Shown: positions 48,754 through 58,079 of the stretch, in pieces
How the letters are laid out: every line of letters begins with the position of its first letter
Position numbering within the stretch: the first letter of the stretch is position 1
Notes under the pieces: model-generated
Database searches by the model: none
What the model was told of the DNA's origin: nothing
Seen by the model: the letters and a program-made list of their open reading frames with translations, nothing else
DNA from: Gemmiger sp. An194
GTDB lineage: Bacteria; Bacillota; Clostridia; Oscillospirales; Ruminococcaceae
NCBI RefSeq assembly: GCF_002160145.1
Contig: NZ_NFKA01000003.1
Coordinates: forward strand, 1 to 64,000
DNA length: 64,000 bases
Reading direction: 5' to 3'
Position numbers and translations under genes: made by a program

Positions 48754-49123
48754 AACAACTCTTCCTTTCAAATGGTGATCGCACCGCGCCGCAGGGCGAT
48801 GGGCCGCCCAAAAGGTTCCCCTTCGGCCCAGCCTCTGGTTTCGGCGCGGCGTGGGAGCATGCCGTTTGCCGCTCCCGGGTCCCTATAAAAAAGTTAGCAT
48901 ATTCCCGCCGGAATTGCAATTGCCGGGGCGTTTTTTTCTTCTACCACTCTAAAGTTTTACACAAAGAAATACTTTTGCCGTAGAAAACCATCGCCGGGCC
49001 GGAGCAAAACCCGTTGGTCAGCCAACCGCTTTTTTGCGCCGCAGCGCCTATACTTGTATTCGGGGGCTGCGGTTAAACGCCGCACAGGGCGCACCCGTCC
49101 TGCTCCCCGGAAGGAGCATATGT
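48754..49123. other. Intergenic region upstream of glgA, no gene
   Basis: About 370 bp. Contains a possible glgA promoter (TTGCAA, 17 bp, TAACTT on the minus strand near 48895-48925) and a minor hairpin near 49010-49030 with a T run. No coding frame with a good ribosome site. Confidence 0.4.
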
Positions 49124-49261
49124 ATGCAGCACACCCTTTATCTGGCCGCCCTGGTCCAGATCTGCCTTTCCGGCTCGACCCTTGCGGCACTTCTGCTCTG
49201 GCTGTTCGTCACCCACACCCTGGGCACACGCCGCCGGGCGTTTTTTGAGCTCACAGGTTGA
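49124..49261 (+). CDS. Small single-pass membrane protein
   Basis: 45-aa frame starting at ATG 49124 with GGAAGGAG seven bases upstream. It encodes MQHTLYLAALVQICLSGSTL and an LAALLLWLFV membrane helix, then a basic tail (TLGTRRRAFFELTG). Its 3' end overlaps the convergent DMT gene by 11 bp. A good ribosome site supports it, but no family is recognised and it could be spurious. Confidence 0.5.
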   Translation: MQHTLYLAALVQICLSGSTLAALLLWLFVTHTLGTRRRAFFELTG

Positions 49262-50084
49262 GCAGCACCAGCGCTGCCAGAATCATGCCCGCCGCGCCCA
49301 ACTGACGGCGATTCAGCCGCTCCCGGAACAGAAAGAAGCTGGCCACGCTGATCACCAGAATCACCCCCACGCTGTAGGAGGGGTAGACCAGAAAGGCGGG
49401 CAGCTGGCCAAGGGCCGCCAGCAGCAGCCGGGAGGACAGAAAATTCGGCACACCCGCCAGAATGCCGAAGAGCACATCCCGCTTTGTGACCGGGCAGCGC
49501 CGCCGGAGCAGCAGCACCAGAGTGGCCATCCCGGCGAACAGAAAGATATAGAACATGAACAGCCCGTCGTCCTGCCGTCGGCCCAGCTGGTTGAACACCT
49601 TGGACATGGCATCGGCGGTGCCGTTGAGCAGCAGGGTCAGCACCAGCGGCAGCAGATACACCCTCTGCTCCGCCGCCGCGGCTTTGCCGGGCAGGCCGTT
49701 CATTACCACGGCAGCCGCCACCGCCAGCACCACGCCCAGCCCCTGCAACAGGGTGGGCCGCTCGCCGAACAGCGTCACGGACAAAAGGATCGGCACCAGC
49801 ACCCCCAGCCGGGTGAACACCGAGGAGAGGATCGCCCCGTTTTTGTGGATGCTGTAGCCGTTGGCCGCAAGGGACGCCAGATAGATCAGACCGGTGATGG
49901 CCCCCAGCCAGCAGGGGGTAGCATCGCCGCTGTAGAGCGTTTTGGGCTGCAAGGTGGCAAAGGCCAGCAGCGCACAGGTGATGTAGTTCACAAAATACAC
50001 CCCATACGGGCTGCCGGTGTTCAGATATTTCAGCACCAGCGCCAGCACCGCGCTGAACAGCAGGGCCAGGAACAGAAAAAGCAT
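49251..50084 (-). CDS. EamA/DMT-family transporter
   Basis: 277-aa membrane protein with about ten helices arranged as two EamA repeats, the usual length for drug/metabolite transporters. ATG 50084 follows AGGGGAAG; upstream extension is not conserved. Signatures: KYLNTGSPYGVYFVNYITCA near the N-terminus, GERPTLLQGLGVVLAVAAAV at the first repeat's end, and FLFRERLNRRQLGAAGMILA at the second. Substrate unknown (metabolite or drug exporter). Confidence 0.85.
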   Translation of the reverse strand: MLFLFLALLFSAVLALVLKYLNTGSPYGVYFVNYITCALLAFATLQPKTLYSGDATPCWLGAITGLIYLASLAANGYSIHKNGAILSSVFTRLGVLVPILLSVTLFGERPTLLQGLGVVLAVAAAVVMNGLPGKAAAAEQRVYLLPLVLTLLLNGTADAMSKVFNQLGRRQDDGLFMFYIFLFAGMATLVLLLRRRCPVTKRDVLFGILAGVPNFLSSRLLLAALGQLPAFLVYPSYSVGVILVISVASFFLFRERLNRRQLGAAGMILAALVLLNL

Positions 50085-50190
50085 TCTGGGCTTCCCCTTT
50101 CGTGTTTTGAAAATGTTGCACTCTTTACTATATAACATCTTTGCCCCAAAGAAAAGCCGCCGGGCCTGCCGCTTTTTCTCCCGGGCACAG

Positions 50191-50222
50191 AAAAGCCGGT
50201 CAACCATTGGCTGACCGGCTTT
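50191..50222. repeat. Hairpin repeat family R2, copy 1
   Basis: AAAGCCGGTCA/TGACCGGCTTT arms with a nine-base loop. Related to 51934-51968 and 54481-54512. It lies in a divergent intergenic region, so a terminator role is not obvious here. Confidence 0.75.
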
Positions 50223-50364
50223 GTGTCATTCCGGGCGCTGCGATCGCCCTGCTTTTGTTTTCCGGCCCGCTTTTTCCAGCGCGGCGCAGTGGAGGCAATA
50301 TTCCTGATGCACCGTCCGCTATGCTATAATGAACGTGACATCACAATCGGACGAGGTGACCTTT

Positions 50365-51456
50365 ATGACAACCGACAGAAAACAGCTTCTTTTCCGGGGC
50401 GCTGTCATTGCCGCTGCCCTGCTGCTCTGCGTCGGGGCGGTGCTTTTTGCGGCGACCCGCCAGCGCCGGTTTTCCGGCCAGATCCTCCGGTCTGAGGGGA
50501 ACGGTACCTTGCTGGTCCAGCCCGAAGACGGCAAGCCCTTTTATCTGCTTGTGTCCGACGAAACTTTTGTCTTTTCCTTTCTGGACGGGTTCGACACCCG
50601 GTCCTTCCGGGAGGGCAAACTGACCAATACGGTGCAGGTGTCCGCCACGGTTGCAGGCCCGAAAAGGCGGGTGACCACGGCAAACGGCACGACCGCGTCC
50701 GCCTGGCCCGCCGTTCAGGTGGAGGTGCAGGGGTGGCTGCATCCGGAGCCGGTCACCCTGCCGGACGGCACCGGCGTGCAGGTCTGGCAGTATGCCCGGG
50801 ACACGGCCTACACCCTGACGGACGGCACCGAGCTGCTGCGGGTGGATACCCCCATCGGCCCCGAAAACGTTTACACCGGCGGCGTGGGGAGTCTGGCCCA
50901 GCTGCCGCAGCAGGCGCAGGAGAAGATCCTTGCCTTCTATGAGGCGCAGGGACTTCTCTACGATGAGCGGGCCCAGCTGGAGCGGGCCTACGAGGCCTAT
51001 TGCCGGTGGGAAGGCCCCGAGCCTTTTTCCGCCCACACTCTGGGCCAGGAGATCGGCCCCATCGCCTCCGGCGACCGGGTCATCTATTTTATGACCTCGG
51101 TGTGTCTGCCCGTCAGCGGGAACGAAATGACCGAGCTGCGCCGGGGCGACGCCTTTGACAAAACCACCGGGGAACGGATCGAACCCGAGGCCCTGTTCAC
51201 CTGCCCGCCGGAGGAGCTGAGCTCAAGGCTTCTGGACCTTGCCGGGATCACCGACCCGGCCCAGCGGGAGGCGATGGTCAGCGCCTTTGATGCCGGGAAC
51301 CTGGTCTTTTTCCCGGAGCATCTGGAGCTGAGCTTTCCCCAGGGCAGCCTGCCCGGCCAGGAGCACAGCACCCTGATCGGTCTGGAATACGAAGAAGGGC
51401 TGCAGGGCCTTTTGGTGGATGGAGCGGTTCCCCACGCGCCGGACAGCGCCGATTGA
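50365..51456 (+). CDS. Membrane-anchored protein with DUF3298/RsiV-like C-terminus
   Basis: 363-aa protein starting at ATG 50365 (GAGGTG upstream). N-terminal membrane helix (about 10-30, GAVIAAALLLCVGAVLF) and an extracytoplasmic part. The first half (ILRSEGNGTLLVQPEDGKPF) is beta-like; the C-terminal 130 residues (DFMTSV-like ending with VFFPEHLELSFPQGSLPGQE, EYEEGLQGLL) resemble DUF3298/RsiV lectin-like domains. No adjacent ECF sigma factor, so an anti-sigma role is unproven. A TATAAT at 50325-50330 gives a likely promoter. Confidence 0.65.
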   Translation: MTTDRKQLLFRGAVIAAALLLCVGAVLFAATRQRRFSGQILRSEGNGTLLVQPEDGKPFYLLVSDETFVFSFLDGFDTRSFREGKLTNTVQVSATVAGPKRRVTTANGTTASAWPAVQVEVQGWLHPEPVTLPDGTGVQVWQYARDTAYTLTDGTELLRVDTPIGPENVYTGGVGSLAQLPQQAQEKILAFYEAQGLLYDERAQLERAYEAYCRWEGPEPFSAHTLGQEIGPIASGDRVIYFMTSVCLPVSGNEMTELRRGDAFDKTTGERIEPEALFTCPPEELSSRLLDLAGITDPAQREAMVSAFDAGNLVFFPEHLELSFPQGSLPGQEHSTLIGLEYEEGLQGLLVDGAVPHAPDSAD

Positions 51457-51507
51457 CCCGGGCGCGCCGCCGTGTTACGCCCTGCAATGAATACGGGAGG
51501 TGTTTTT

Positions 51508-51888
51508 ATGAGACCCATGAAACAAACGACCAACAGGCTTTTATTCGCATTGTTCCTCGGCAGCTTTGCCGTGTACTGCGCGGTTTTTGCGAGCGCCTTT
51601 GCCGAGCTTCCTTTGAATATTTCTTCCCTGCATCAGGGTCTGCTGCTGTTCTCCCATTTTATCCCCGCATTTTTTCTGGAGCTGCTGTTGTGCCGCACCG
51701 CGGCGCGGCGCTGGCGGCTGCTGCTCCCGGCACTTCCCCTGCTGGCGGCGGGCCTCTGGTTTTTGTCCCGTGCAGAGTGGCATGTGATGGCGTGGGTGCT
51801 GTACCTGATCTGGTGCATTCCTCCGCTTGCGGGCTGCCTGACGGCGCAGCTGGCTTTTGCGGTTTACCGCAAATGGAAAAAACGGTAG
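51508..51888 (+). CDS. Small four-helix membrane protein, unknown function
   Basis: 126-aa protein from ATG 51508 (GGGAGG seven bases upstream). Four hydrophobic helices (about 10-32, 40-58, 68-84 and 95-115), with short loops and a basic C-terminus (YRKWKKR). Encoded 51 bp after the DUF3298-like gene, so co-transcribed. No family recognised. A terminator-type hairpin repeat follows. Confidence 0.65.
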   Translation: MRPMKQTTNRLLFALFLGSFAVYCAVFASAFAELPLNISSLHQGLLLFSHFIPAFFLELLLCRTAARRWRLLLPALPLLAAGLWFLSRAEWHVMAWVLYLIWCIPPLAGCLTAQLAFAVYRKWKKR

Positions 51889-51933
51889 CATTCACCGTGG
51901 GGCAAAGCAGCCTGCGGCATGCGTGTTCCCGAC

Positions 51934-51968
51934 AAAAAGCCGGTCAACCAATGGTTGACCGGCTTTTT
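51934..51968. terminator. Bidirectional terminator of hairpin family R2, copy 2
   Basis: AAAAAGCCGGTCAACC/GGTTGACCGGCTTTTT, 16-bp stem, T runs on both strands, between convergent genes. Confidence 0.88.
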
Positions 51969-52032
51969 TGCATGTTTTACTATTTTGAGAAAATCCGGTG
52001 GCCCCAGCGGCAAAGAAACGGCGCTACCGTTC

Positions 52033-52701
52033 TCAGAACGCCAGACTGACCGCGATCAGAAACATGGCATAGTAGTAGGTCAGAAGATTGGCCACGTGCA
52101 CGGCAGGGTGCCTGGAAGGGTAAAAATACAGAAACAGGATCAGCAGATCCGAAATCCAGAACAGCGCCGCCCCTGCCAGCACCAGAAAGCACCAGGGCTG
52201 TCCCATGCCAAAGACCAGCTGCAGACCCTTGCCCAGCAGTGCCGAAACAAAGGCTGCGTAAAGCACCACCCAGGGGCGCATCCGCCCGGTCTGCATTCCC
52301 GGCATGCCGGACAGCGCCGCCGCGCCGCCGACCCCCAGTACCGCGGCCAGCGGCACCGGCCAGCCCATGGGCTGCAGTCGGCACAGGCCCCACACAAACA
52401 GACTGTGTCCGGCCAGAAAGGCACCCAGTCCGGCCAAAAACAGGCCCGGACGGCGCAGGTCATTGTAGAGCGCCAGCACCACATCCCCCGCCACACAGCA
52501 CAGCAGCGCCGGCAGCAAGCGCCAGAACGCTTCGGGACGGCTGCCCAGGGCAGCGCACACCGCCGCCACGGCCACAAACAGGAAGCTGCACAGTGTTTTT
52601 TCGGGCAGATACCCCCGCCCCGGCAGGCGCAGCCGCCGCACCAGCAGCCACAGGGCGGCGGTGTAGGCCGCTCCCATTCCCAGGATATACGGTACGCTCA
52701 T
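52033..52701 (-). CDS. YhhN-family lysoplasmalogenase-like membrane protein
   Basis: 222-aa protein with about eight helices of the YhhN family, which includes lysoplasmalogenases. The motifs CCVAGDVVLALYN and ISDLLILFLYFYP carry the conserved GD and SD pairs; GHSLFVWGL and LLGKGLQLVFG complete the core. Could cleave the vinyl-ether bond of lysoplasmalogens, lipids common in anaerobic Clostridia. Enzymatic role is from family only. Confidence 0.85.
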   Translation of the reverse strand: MSVPYILGMGAAYTAALWLLVRRLRLPGRGYLPEKTLCSFLFVAVAAVCAALGSRPEAFWRLLPALLCCVAGDVVLALYNDLRRPGLFLAGLGAFLAGHSLFVWGLCRLQPMGWPVPLAAVLGVGGAAALSGMPGMQTGRMRPWVVLYAAFVSALLGKGLQLVFGMGQPWCFLVLAGAALFWISDLLILFLYFYPSRHPAVHVANLLTYYYAMFLIAVSLAF

Positions 52702-52847
52702 AGGCCGCGCCTCCTTTGCATTATTCCACCTTCAGTATAGGAAAAAAACGCCCGTCCATCAATTGGTGCCCTGCCCAAAAATCCGGCAGAGCCTTTGGCT
52801 ACCCTGCGAGGCGCCGGTGCCCGGGTCCTGCAGAAAACAGGACCGTT

Positions 52848-53422
52848 TCATCGATAAAGCATGAGATACAGCAGAAAAACCAGATACAGCACCAGCATGT
52901 GCACAGGATAAAATGCGTAGCAAAAATATTGCCGCCATTTTTTGTGATATCCACGTTCTCCGTTGTACAGCCAGATGATCGGCAGCGCCAGCAGCGCAAG
53001 CCCCTGCTGGACAATCTCCAGCGTAACGCCGAAGATATTTACTTCGAAATACAATCCCCCCAACAATTCCACATTGATATAATACAGAATCATTATCTGG
53101 GCCAGATAATCCCACCATCTTTTTTATGGAACGCATAGAAGGTGAGAACCGTCAGGACACCAAAGCCATAATAGTCCACAAAGGTGATCGTTCCTGTGAG
53201 CCATCCTCCAAATACGATCAGAAGGATCAATAGAATTTTTACCGCGATATTCCTGCTGCTGCTCTTTATTTTATCGATGCCGAGCATGCATACGATCGCG
53301 ATCAGGAACGTCCATAATACATTTTGATGATACGGATATAACCATCTGCCCCCTGACCTGCTTTTCCTCTGCCGACCGGGGCTTTTCAACAACGAAGATA
53401 TTACTACCCAAATTGGTGGCAT
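52848..53422 (-). pseudogene. TraX-like acyltransferase-fold membrane protein, broken
   Basis: Two adjacent frames, 53093-53422 and 52848-53093, together resemble the C-terminal two-thirds of TraX-type membrane proteins: QNVLWTFLIAIVCMLGIDK in the first, FYPVHMLVLYLVFLLYLMLYR in the second. A frame change near 53093 (after KKDGGIIWPR) splits them, and the N-terminal helices are missing; the upstream end runs into unrelated sequence. AT-rich. Probably a transferred gene under decay. Confidence 0.65.
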
Positions 53423-53617
53423 ATCTTAACAAAAAAGATATTTGATGTAACGATATCCTTTATGGCCTGGCCATCGTAAGTTGTGGCCACAACACCGGAA
53501 AAGTGGCAGAACAGCGGGCAACCGTCAAGGCTGAAATGAACGGGTTTACACCCGGCCTTGACTGCCGTTCTCCGTCCCGCTGAACGGGCAGACAAGGCGG
53601 CCAATCCCTCAAAGTGC
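53423..53617. other. Scar region between broken genes
   Basis: About 195 bp of mixed composition with no intact CDS. A long minus frame here shows no family and no ribosome site. It joins the TraX remnant to the 3' end of the methyltransferase gene, which stops slightly early. Confidence 0.4.
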
Positions 53618-54199
53618 TTAGCTGCACTCATAGATAAGCATTTCGCACTGGTCATTGACAGCGGGTTCTTTCCGATAACTGGAATAGACGGATATGCCCT
53701 GAAAGCCGCATCCCCGCAGATATTCGTCCATCTCCCCGTGTCGGTACAGGTGTGTCTGAAAATCCATGGTTTCGCTTTGCAGCAATTCCGCTCCGCGATA
53801 GAGTTCGTAAATGGACGGGGAGAACTGCGTCTGGGTTTTTTCGTCGTAGTGGTTTTTCCCTTTCAGGATCAAGTCATATCCCTCTTTTGTTTTCACCGAA
53901 ACATTTACTTTGTAGTCACTGTCCTCTTCACATCGGTCAAAGACGGTATCAACTGCAAACACAAATTTCCCGCCGGGAGCCAGCATTTCTCCTGACAAAT
54001 CCATCCCGCTGATGTCAAAGCCACGCTCTAAAAACGGAACCAGAAACCGTCCGCTGCCGCATAGGGGTTCCAATATTTTCTTTCCCTTTTCTGCATAGGA
54101 AAGATAAAAGTCCAATTCGTTCTGCGGCGCTTGTTCCTGTAAAATTTCGTACATTTCAGTACACAAGCTGCCGTAGTAGTTTTGTTTTAATTCACCCAT
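53618..54199 (-). pseudogene. SAM-dependent methyltransferase with internal deletion
   Basis: 193-aa frame beginning MGELKQNYYGSLCTEMYEIL. SAM-binding ILEPLCGSGRFLVPFLERG (42-60) and GFDISGMDLSGEML are present, but at residue 73/74 the sequence jumps straight to APGGKFVFAVDTVFD. The usual 60 or so residues with the acidic loop and motif II/III are missing, an in-frame deletion. The C-terminus (EPAVNDQCEMLIYECS) is near-normal but ends a little early. RBS GGAGG is intact. Possibly translated but probably not active. Confidence 0.7.
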
Positions 54200-54480
54200 G
54201 CAATTCCTCCGGAATTCCTTATAGGGACAGTATCTCTATATCCTGTGCAGATATAAAGTTTTCATCATTCACGCCTGCACATTCCAATTTGATACTCTGT
54301 ATTTATTATTGTACCACAATTCCAAGAGCGTGGAAGAAAGCTGCTTTTTAGGCAAATTCCCACCTTTCGGATATACGGGACGGGAGGTCATTTAGGTGTA
54401 GGCCTGCCTATAGACGATAGCGCAGGTCAAACACATTATAAAAATCCACATCGACCAGAAACATTTTATACGCACGCACA
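54200..54480. other. AT-rich intergenic stretch, no gene
   Basis: About 280 bp between the methyltransferase gene and the hairpin/tRNA. Several TATA-like boxes and no coding frame with support. Confidence 0.4.
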
Positions 54481-54512
54481 AAAAAACCGGCCAACCATTG
54501 GTTGACCGGTTT
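54481..54512 (-). terminator. Terminator of tRNA-fMet; hairpin family R2, copy 3
   Basis: AAACCGGCCAACC/GGTTGACCGGTTT stem. On the minus strand it lies two bases past the tRNA CCA end and is followed by TTTTTT. Confidence 0.85.
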
Positions 54513-54514
54513 GG

Positions 54515-54591
<77 letters not shown>

Positions 54592-54712
54592 CTATTTTGT
54601 TTGCCCTCTTGCTGAGTGCTTATATATAATAGCATACGGAACAGGGGTTGTCAAGCCTGTTTTTGAAAAAATTTTTCCTGCGCTCTCCGGCCCCGCCGGG
54701 GCGGCGTCCGGC

Positions 54713-55393
54713 TCATTCCACCGGCTCCGCTCCCACCTGCGCCATATCGAACTCCACGATCTCGTCGCCGCTGGCCTGCTGGGCCGCGCTGTCCGCCTGG
54801 GGCGCGCCGTCCGCCGAGGCCTCAGCCGCTCCCTCCCCAAAGCCCGCGGCGGTCTGGGCCGCCTGCTCGCTGGTCAGGGGCGCGGGGGTGGCGGCGGCGC
54901 TGGTCAGGCCGGTCACCTCGCCGGAGGGCTGGCTCAGCAGATACGCCCCCACCGGCTTCTCTTTATACACCAGCAGCACGCACTGGCAGGTGTTCTGGCC
55001 ATCCGACCGGGCCGGGCACTCCACCAGCCACTTCTCCACGGTTTTGCCCTTGCTTTCCGCCAGATCAAAGCCGCTCTCTTTCACCACCGTGTTGAAGGCG
55101 GAAAAGCTTTCGTCCCATTTCTTCGGCACCTTCACCTTATCCACCGTGGCGGTGGTCAGGTCCACCTCCAGCCCGAAGCCCTTGAAAAACGCGGCGATGT
55201 CCTCCGAGACTGCGATTTTCTCCGGGATGGCAGTGGCCCCGCTCTGGGCCGCCGGGGCGTTTGCCTCCAGCGCGCCGTCCCCCGCGTGGATGAAGCCGCT
55301 CACCGCCAGCACCGCCCCCGCCAGCGCAATGCCGCACACCGCCGCGGCCCCCAGTCTGCGCAGGCCTTTTTTGCCCAACGTCAACACAAACAT
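54713..55393 (-). CDS. DUF4830-like secreted/membrane-anchored protein
   Basis: 226-aa protein from ATG 55393 (GGAGGG eight bases upstream; a GTG three codons earlier overlaps it). N-terminal membrane helix (RLGAAAVCGIALAGAVLAVS). A domain at about 55-150 matches DUF4830: FGLEVDLTTATVDKVKVPKK, ESGFDLAESKGKTVEKW, YKEKPVGAYLL. The C-terminal 70 residues are Ala/Gln/Glu/Asp-rich (EQAAQTAAGFGEGAAEASAD) and disordered. Function unknown. A MITE-like repeat lies just upstream. Confidence 0.75.
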   Translation of the reverse strand: MFVLTLGKKGLRRLGAAAVCGIALAGAVLAVSGFIHAGDGALEANAPAAQSGATAIPEKIAVSEDIAAFFKGFGLEVDLTTATVDKVKVPKKWDESFSAFNTVVKESGFDLAESKGKTVEKWLVECPARSDGQNTCQCVLLVYKEKPVGAYLLSQPSGEVTGLTSAAATPAPLTSEQAAQTAAGFGEGAAEASADGAPQADSAAQQASGDEIVEFDMAQVGAEPVE

Positions 55394-55545
55394 TCTTTGC
55401 ACCCTCCTCTGTGAACTGCTCTTCGGTCATGCGAAGCACTGGTCCATAACTATGCTGTGCCGGGCGTTTTTATGCTCTGCCACGAATTTTTTGCGCCGCT
55501 TTCACATTTTGTCCACACCGCTCCCCTATTATGGTAATATAAAGA

Positions 55546-55717
55546 GGTAATACCGCACAATTTCAGGTGGTGGAGCGCGCCGGAAAATTTTTTGTGCTAT
55601 GAACCAAAAAGCACAGCCAATCCTTGGTGGATTGGCGAGCATTTTTGGAAAATATCACGGAAAATTTTGGCGCGATACGCCGCCTGAGCCGGCAGGCGTG
55701 AATTGTGCGGTGTTACC
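55546..55717. mobile_element. MITE-like element, copy C (172 bp, inverted)
   Basis: GGTAATACCGCACAATTTC at one end, GAATTGTGCGGTGTTACC at the other. It is the reverse complement of copy A with scattered changes and the same length, and the inner hairpin GCCAATCC/GGATTGGC is intact. At 55722-55734 there is another terminus-like GGCAATACTGCGG, a sign of an older neighbour. It sits in the 5' region of the two-component genes. Confidence 0.85.
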
Positions 55718-55787
55718 TAAAGGCAATACTGCGGGCCCGGGCCGCTTGCCCGCCCGTTTCACAGCAATTAACAGGAGGTAATCTTTT

Positions 55788-56474
55788 ATGCCAAAAATCC
55801 TGATCGTAGATGACGAACCCCGCATCCGGGACCTGATCCGCGCCCATCTGGAGCACGAAAACTTCACCTGTGAGGAAGCCAGCGACGGCGGCGCGGCGCT
55901 GGCGGCTCTTTCGCTGGGCGGCATCGACCTGGTGATTCTGGATGTGATGATGCCCTTTGTGGACGGCATGACCTGCCTGCGCCAGATGCGCAGCCGCAAG
56001 ATCGACACGCCGGTGATCATGCTCACCGCCCGGGGCGAGGAATACGACAAGCTGGCCGGTCTGGAAAGCGGCGCGGACGACTATGTGGTCAAGCCCTTCA
56101 GCCCCCGGGAGCTGGTAGCCCGGGTGAAGGTGGTGCTCAACCGCACCCTGCCCAGAACCGAGGCGGAGGGCGGCGTTTACACCTTCGGCGGCCTCACGGT
56201 GGACTCGGTGAGCCACAGCGTGAAGATCGACGGCCAGGAGGCCTCGCTCACCCCGAAGGAGTTCGATCTGCTGGTGTTCCTGGCCACCAACCGGGGCATT
56301 GCCCTCTCCCGCGAGAAGATTCTGCAGAAGGTGTGGAACTACGACTACTACGGTGAGGACCGCACGGTGGACACCCACATCAAGATGCTGCGCAGCCATC
56401 TGGGCCGCTATCGGGACGCCATCGTCACCGTGTGGGGCATCGGCTACAAGTTCGACCCGGAAGCGGTCAAGTAA
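55788..56474 (+). CDS. OmpR/PhoB-family response regulator
   Basis: 228-aa response regulator. Receiver domain (1-115) with phosphorylation site D52 (LVILDVMMPFVDG), acidic D8-D9, and K102-type lysine (VVKPFSPRELVARV). Trans_reg_C winged helix (135-225) ends with VDTHIKMLRSHLGR and VTVWGIGYKFDP. AGGAGG lies upstream of ATG 55788. It is followed 12 bp later by its histidine kinase. The stimulus and targets are unknown. Confidence 0.95.
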   Translation: MPKILIVDDEPRIRDLIRAHLEHENFTCEEASDGGAALAALSLGGIDLVILDVMMPFVDGMTCLRQMRSRKIDTPVIMLTARGEEYDKLAGLESGADDYVVKPFSPRELVARVKVVLNRTLPRTEAEGGVYTFGGLTVDSVSHSVKIDGQEASLTPKEFDLLVFLATNRGIALSREKILQKVWNYDYYGEDRTVDTHIKMLRSHLGRYRDAIVTVWGIGYKFDPEAVK

Positions 56475-56486
56475 GGGGCGGCGCTC

Positions 56487-58013
56487 ATGGCAAACACCAA
56501 ACCCCATTTTCTCAGCCTGCGCTATCGGCTGATGATGTTCCTGTGCCTGTCCAGCGCCTTTGTGCTGATTCTGGTGTGGGTCTTCGTGACCCAGTTCATG
56601 CAGCCGCTGTACAACCACTATATTTACAAGCACCTGCTGAACCAGGTGAATACGGTGGTGTCCATCATCGAATCCTCCACCGAGCCCATCAGCACCCGCA
56701 CCCTGCCCATCATGGACGCAAAGGTGAGCAGCAGCTTCGAGTCCTCGCTGCTTTCGGCCATCCAGAGCCGCAAGCTGGACGCCTCCAACACCTGCTTTGA
56801 CCTGGCGGACTCCACCCTGCAGCACGTGACCGGCTTCGAGAACCTGTATCCCTGCCTGCTGCACGAGGCCTCGTTCACCACCTCCATCAACGGCAAGACC
56901 TCCATCTGGAACGGCAGCGTGGTGGAGAGCCTGCGCGCCACCGTGCTCAGCCAGGGCTACGTGAAAAAGGAGCTGGTGGTGGACAAAAACGCCTCCACCC
57001 GGCAGATGGCAGTGGGCCGCGTGGCCAAAAACGGCGACGAGACCTACTCGGTGATCTTCTGCACCAGCCTGGCCCGCATCGACGAGGCAGGCGTGGTGCT
57101 GGGCCAGCTGATGCCCTGGATCTTCCTGTGCCTGATGGCCTTCTCCGTTGTGGCCTCCTGGCTGTTCAGCCGCTGGTTCACAAATCCGCTCACCAAGCTT
57201 TCCCACGCCACCCGGCAGCTGGCAGAGGGCGACTACTCGGTGCGGGTGAACGTGCCCGAGACCGATGAGATCGGCCTTTTGGCGGCGGACTTCAACCACA
57301 TGGCAGGTGAGGTATCCCGCGCGGCGCAGCTGCAGCGGGACCTGCTGGCCAACGTGAGCCATGACCTGCGCACCCCGCTGACCCTCATCAAGGGCTACGC
57401 GGAGACGGTGCGGGACCTGACCGGCGATGATCCGGACAAGCGCACCGCCCAGCTGGATGTGATCGTGGACGAGACCGACCGGCTGAGCGGGCTGGTGAAC
57501 AGCGTGATGGAGCTTTCCAAGATGAGCAGCGGCACCGACAAGCCGGAGAAGGTACGGTTTGACCTTTCCCAGCTGTGTGAAGAGGTGGCCCAGCGGTACG
57601 AGGCGGTGTGCGCCCAGAACGGCTACACCCTCAAGCTGGAGCTGCCCCAGGCGGAGACCGACTGCACCGTATGCGCGGACCCGGCCATGATGGAGCGGGT
57701 GCTGCACAACCTGCTGGGCAACGCCATGCACCACATCGGGCCGGACAATGTCTTCATCCTGCGGGTGACCGCCCCGGAAAAGGGCACCGTGCGGGTGGAG
57801 GTTGCCGACCACGGCGCGGGCATCGCCAAGGAGGACCTGCCCTACATCTTCGACCGCTACTACCGCAGCCGCAGCGACGCGGGCAAGGTGGGCACCGGTC
57901 TGGGGCTTTCCATCACCAAGGCGATCTTCCAGAGCCACGGCTTCCGCTTCGGCGTGAACAGCACCCTGGGCGAGGGCTCCTGCTTCTGGTTCGAGGCAAA
58001 GAACCAGGAGTGA
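56487..58013 (+). CDS. Sensor histidine kinase
   Basis: 508-aa kinase. Membrane helices at about 15-37 and 206-228 frame an extracytoplasmic sensor (40-205). HAMP (229-282) follows, then HisKA with H292 (NVSHDLRTPLTLIKGYAET), and HATPase with N box NLLGNAMHHIGPDN, G1 DHGAGIAKEDLPYIFDRYYR and G2 GTGLGLSITKAIFQSHG. Partner of the adjacent response regulator. The sensor is unlike well-known ligand-binding domains. Confidence 0.95.
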   Translation: MANTKPHFLSLRYRLMMFLCLSSAFVLILVWVFVTQFMQPLYNHYIYKHLLNQVNTVVSIIESSTEPISTRTLPIMDAKVSSSFESSLLSAIQSRKLDASNTCFDLADSTLQHVTGFENLYPCLLHEASFTTSINGKTSIWNGSVVESLRATVLSQGYVKKELVVDKNASTRQMAVGRVAKNGDETYSVIFCTSLARIDEAGVVLGQLMPWIFLCLMAFSVVASWLFSRWFTNPLTKLSHATRQLAEGDYSVRVNVPETDEIGLLAADFNHMAGEVSRAAQLQRDLLANVSHDLRTPLTLIKGYAETVRDLTGDDPDKRTAQLDVIVDETDRLSGLVNSVMELSKMSSGTDKPEKVRFDLSQLCEEVAQRYEAVCAQNGYTLKLELPQAETDCTVCADPAMMERVLHNLLGNAMHHIGPDNVFILRVTAPEKGTVRVEVADHGAGIAKEDLPYIFDRYYRSRSDAGKVGTGLGLSITKAIFQSHGFRFGVNSTLGEGSCFWFEAKNQE

Positions 58014-58079
58014 GACACGCACGTCTAAACAATCAGATTATTATTCTTCATCACATTTTCCACTAATAGAGTAAAACGA

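Noticed and set aside
53404-53655. 83-residue minus-strand frame in the scar region
   Set aside because: No ribosome site, no recognised family, and it overlaps the end of the methyltransferase gene.
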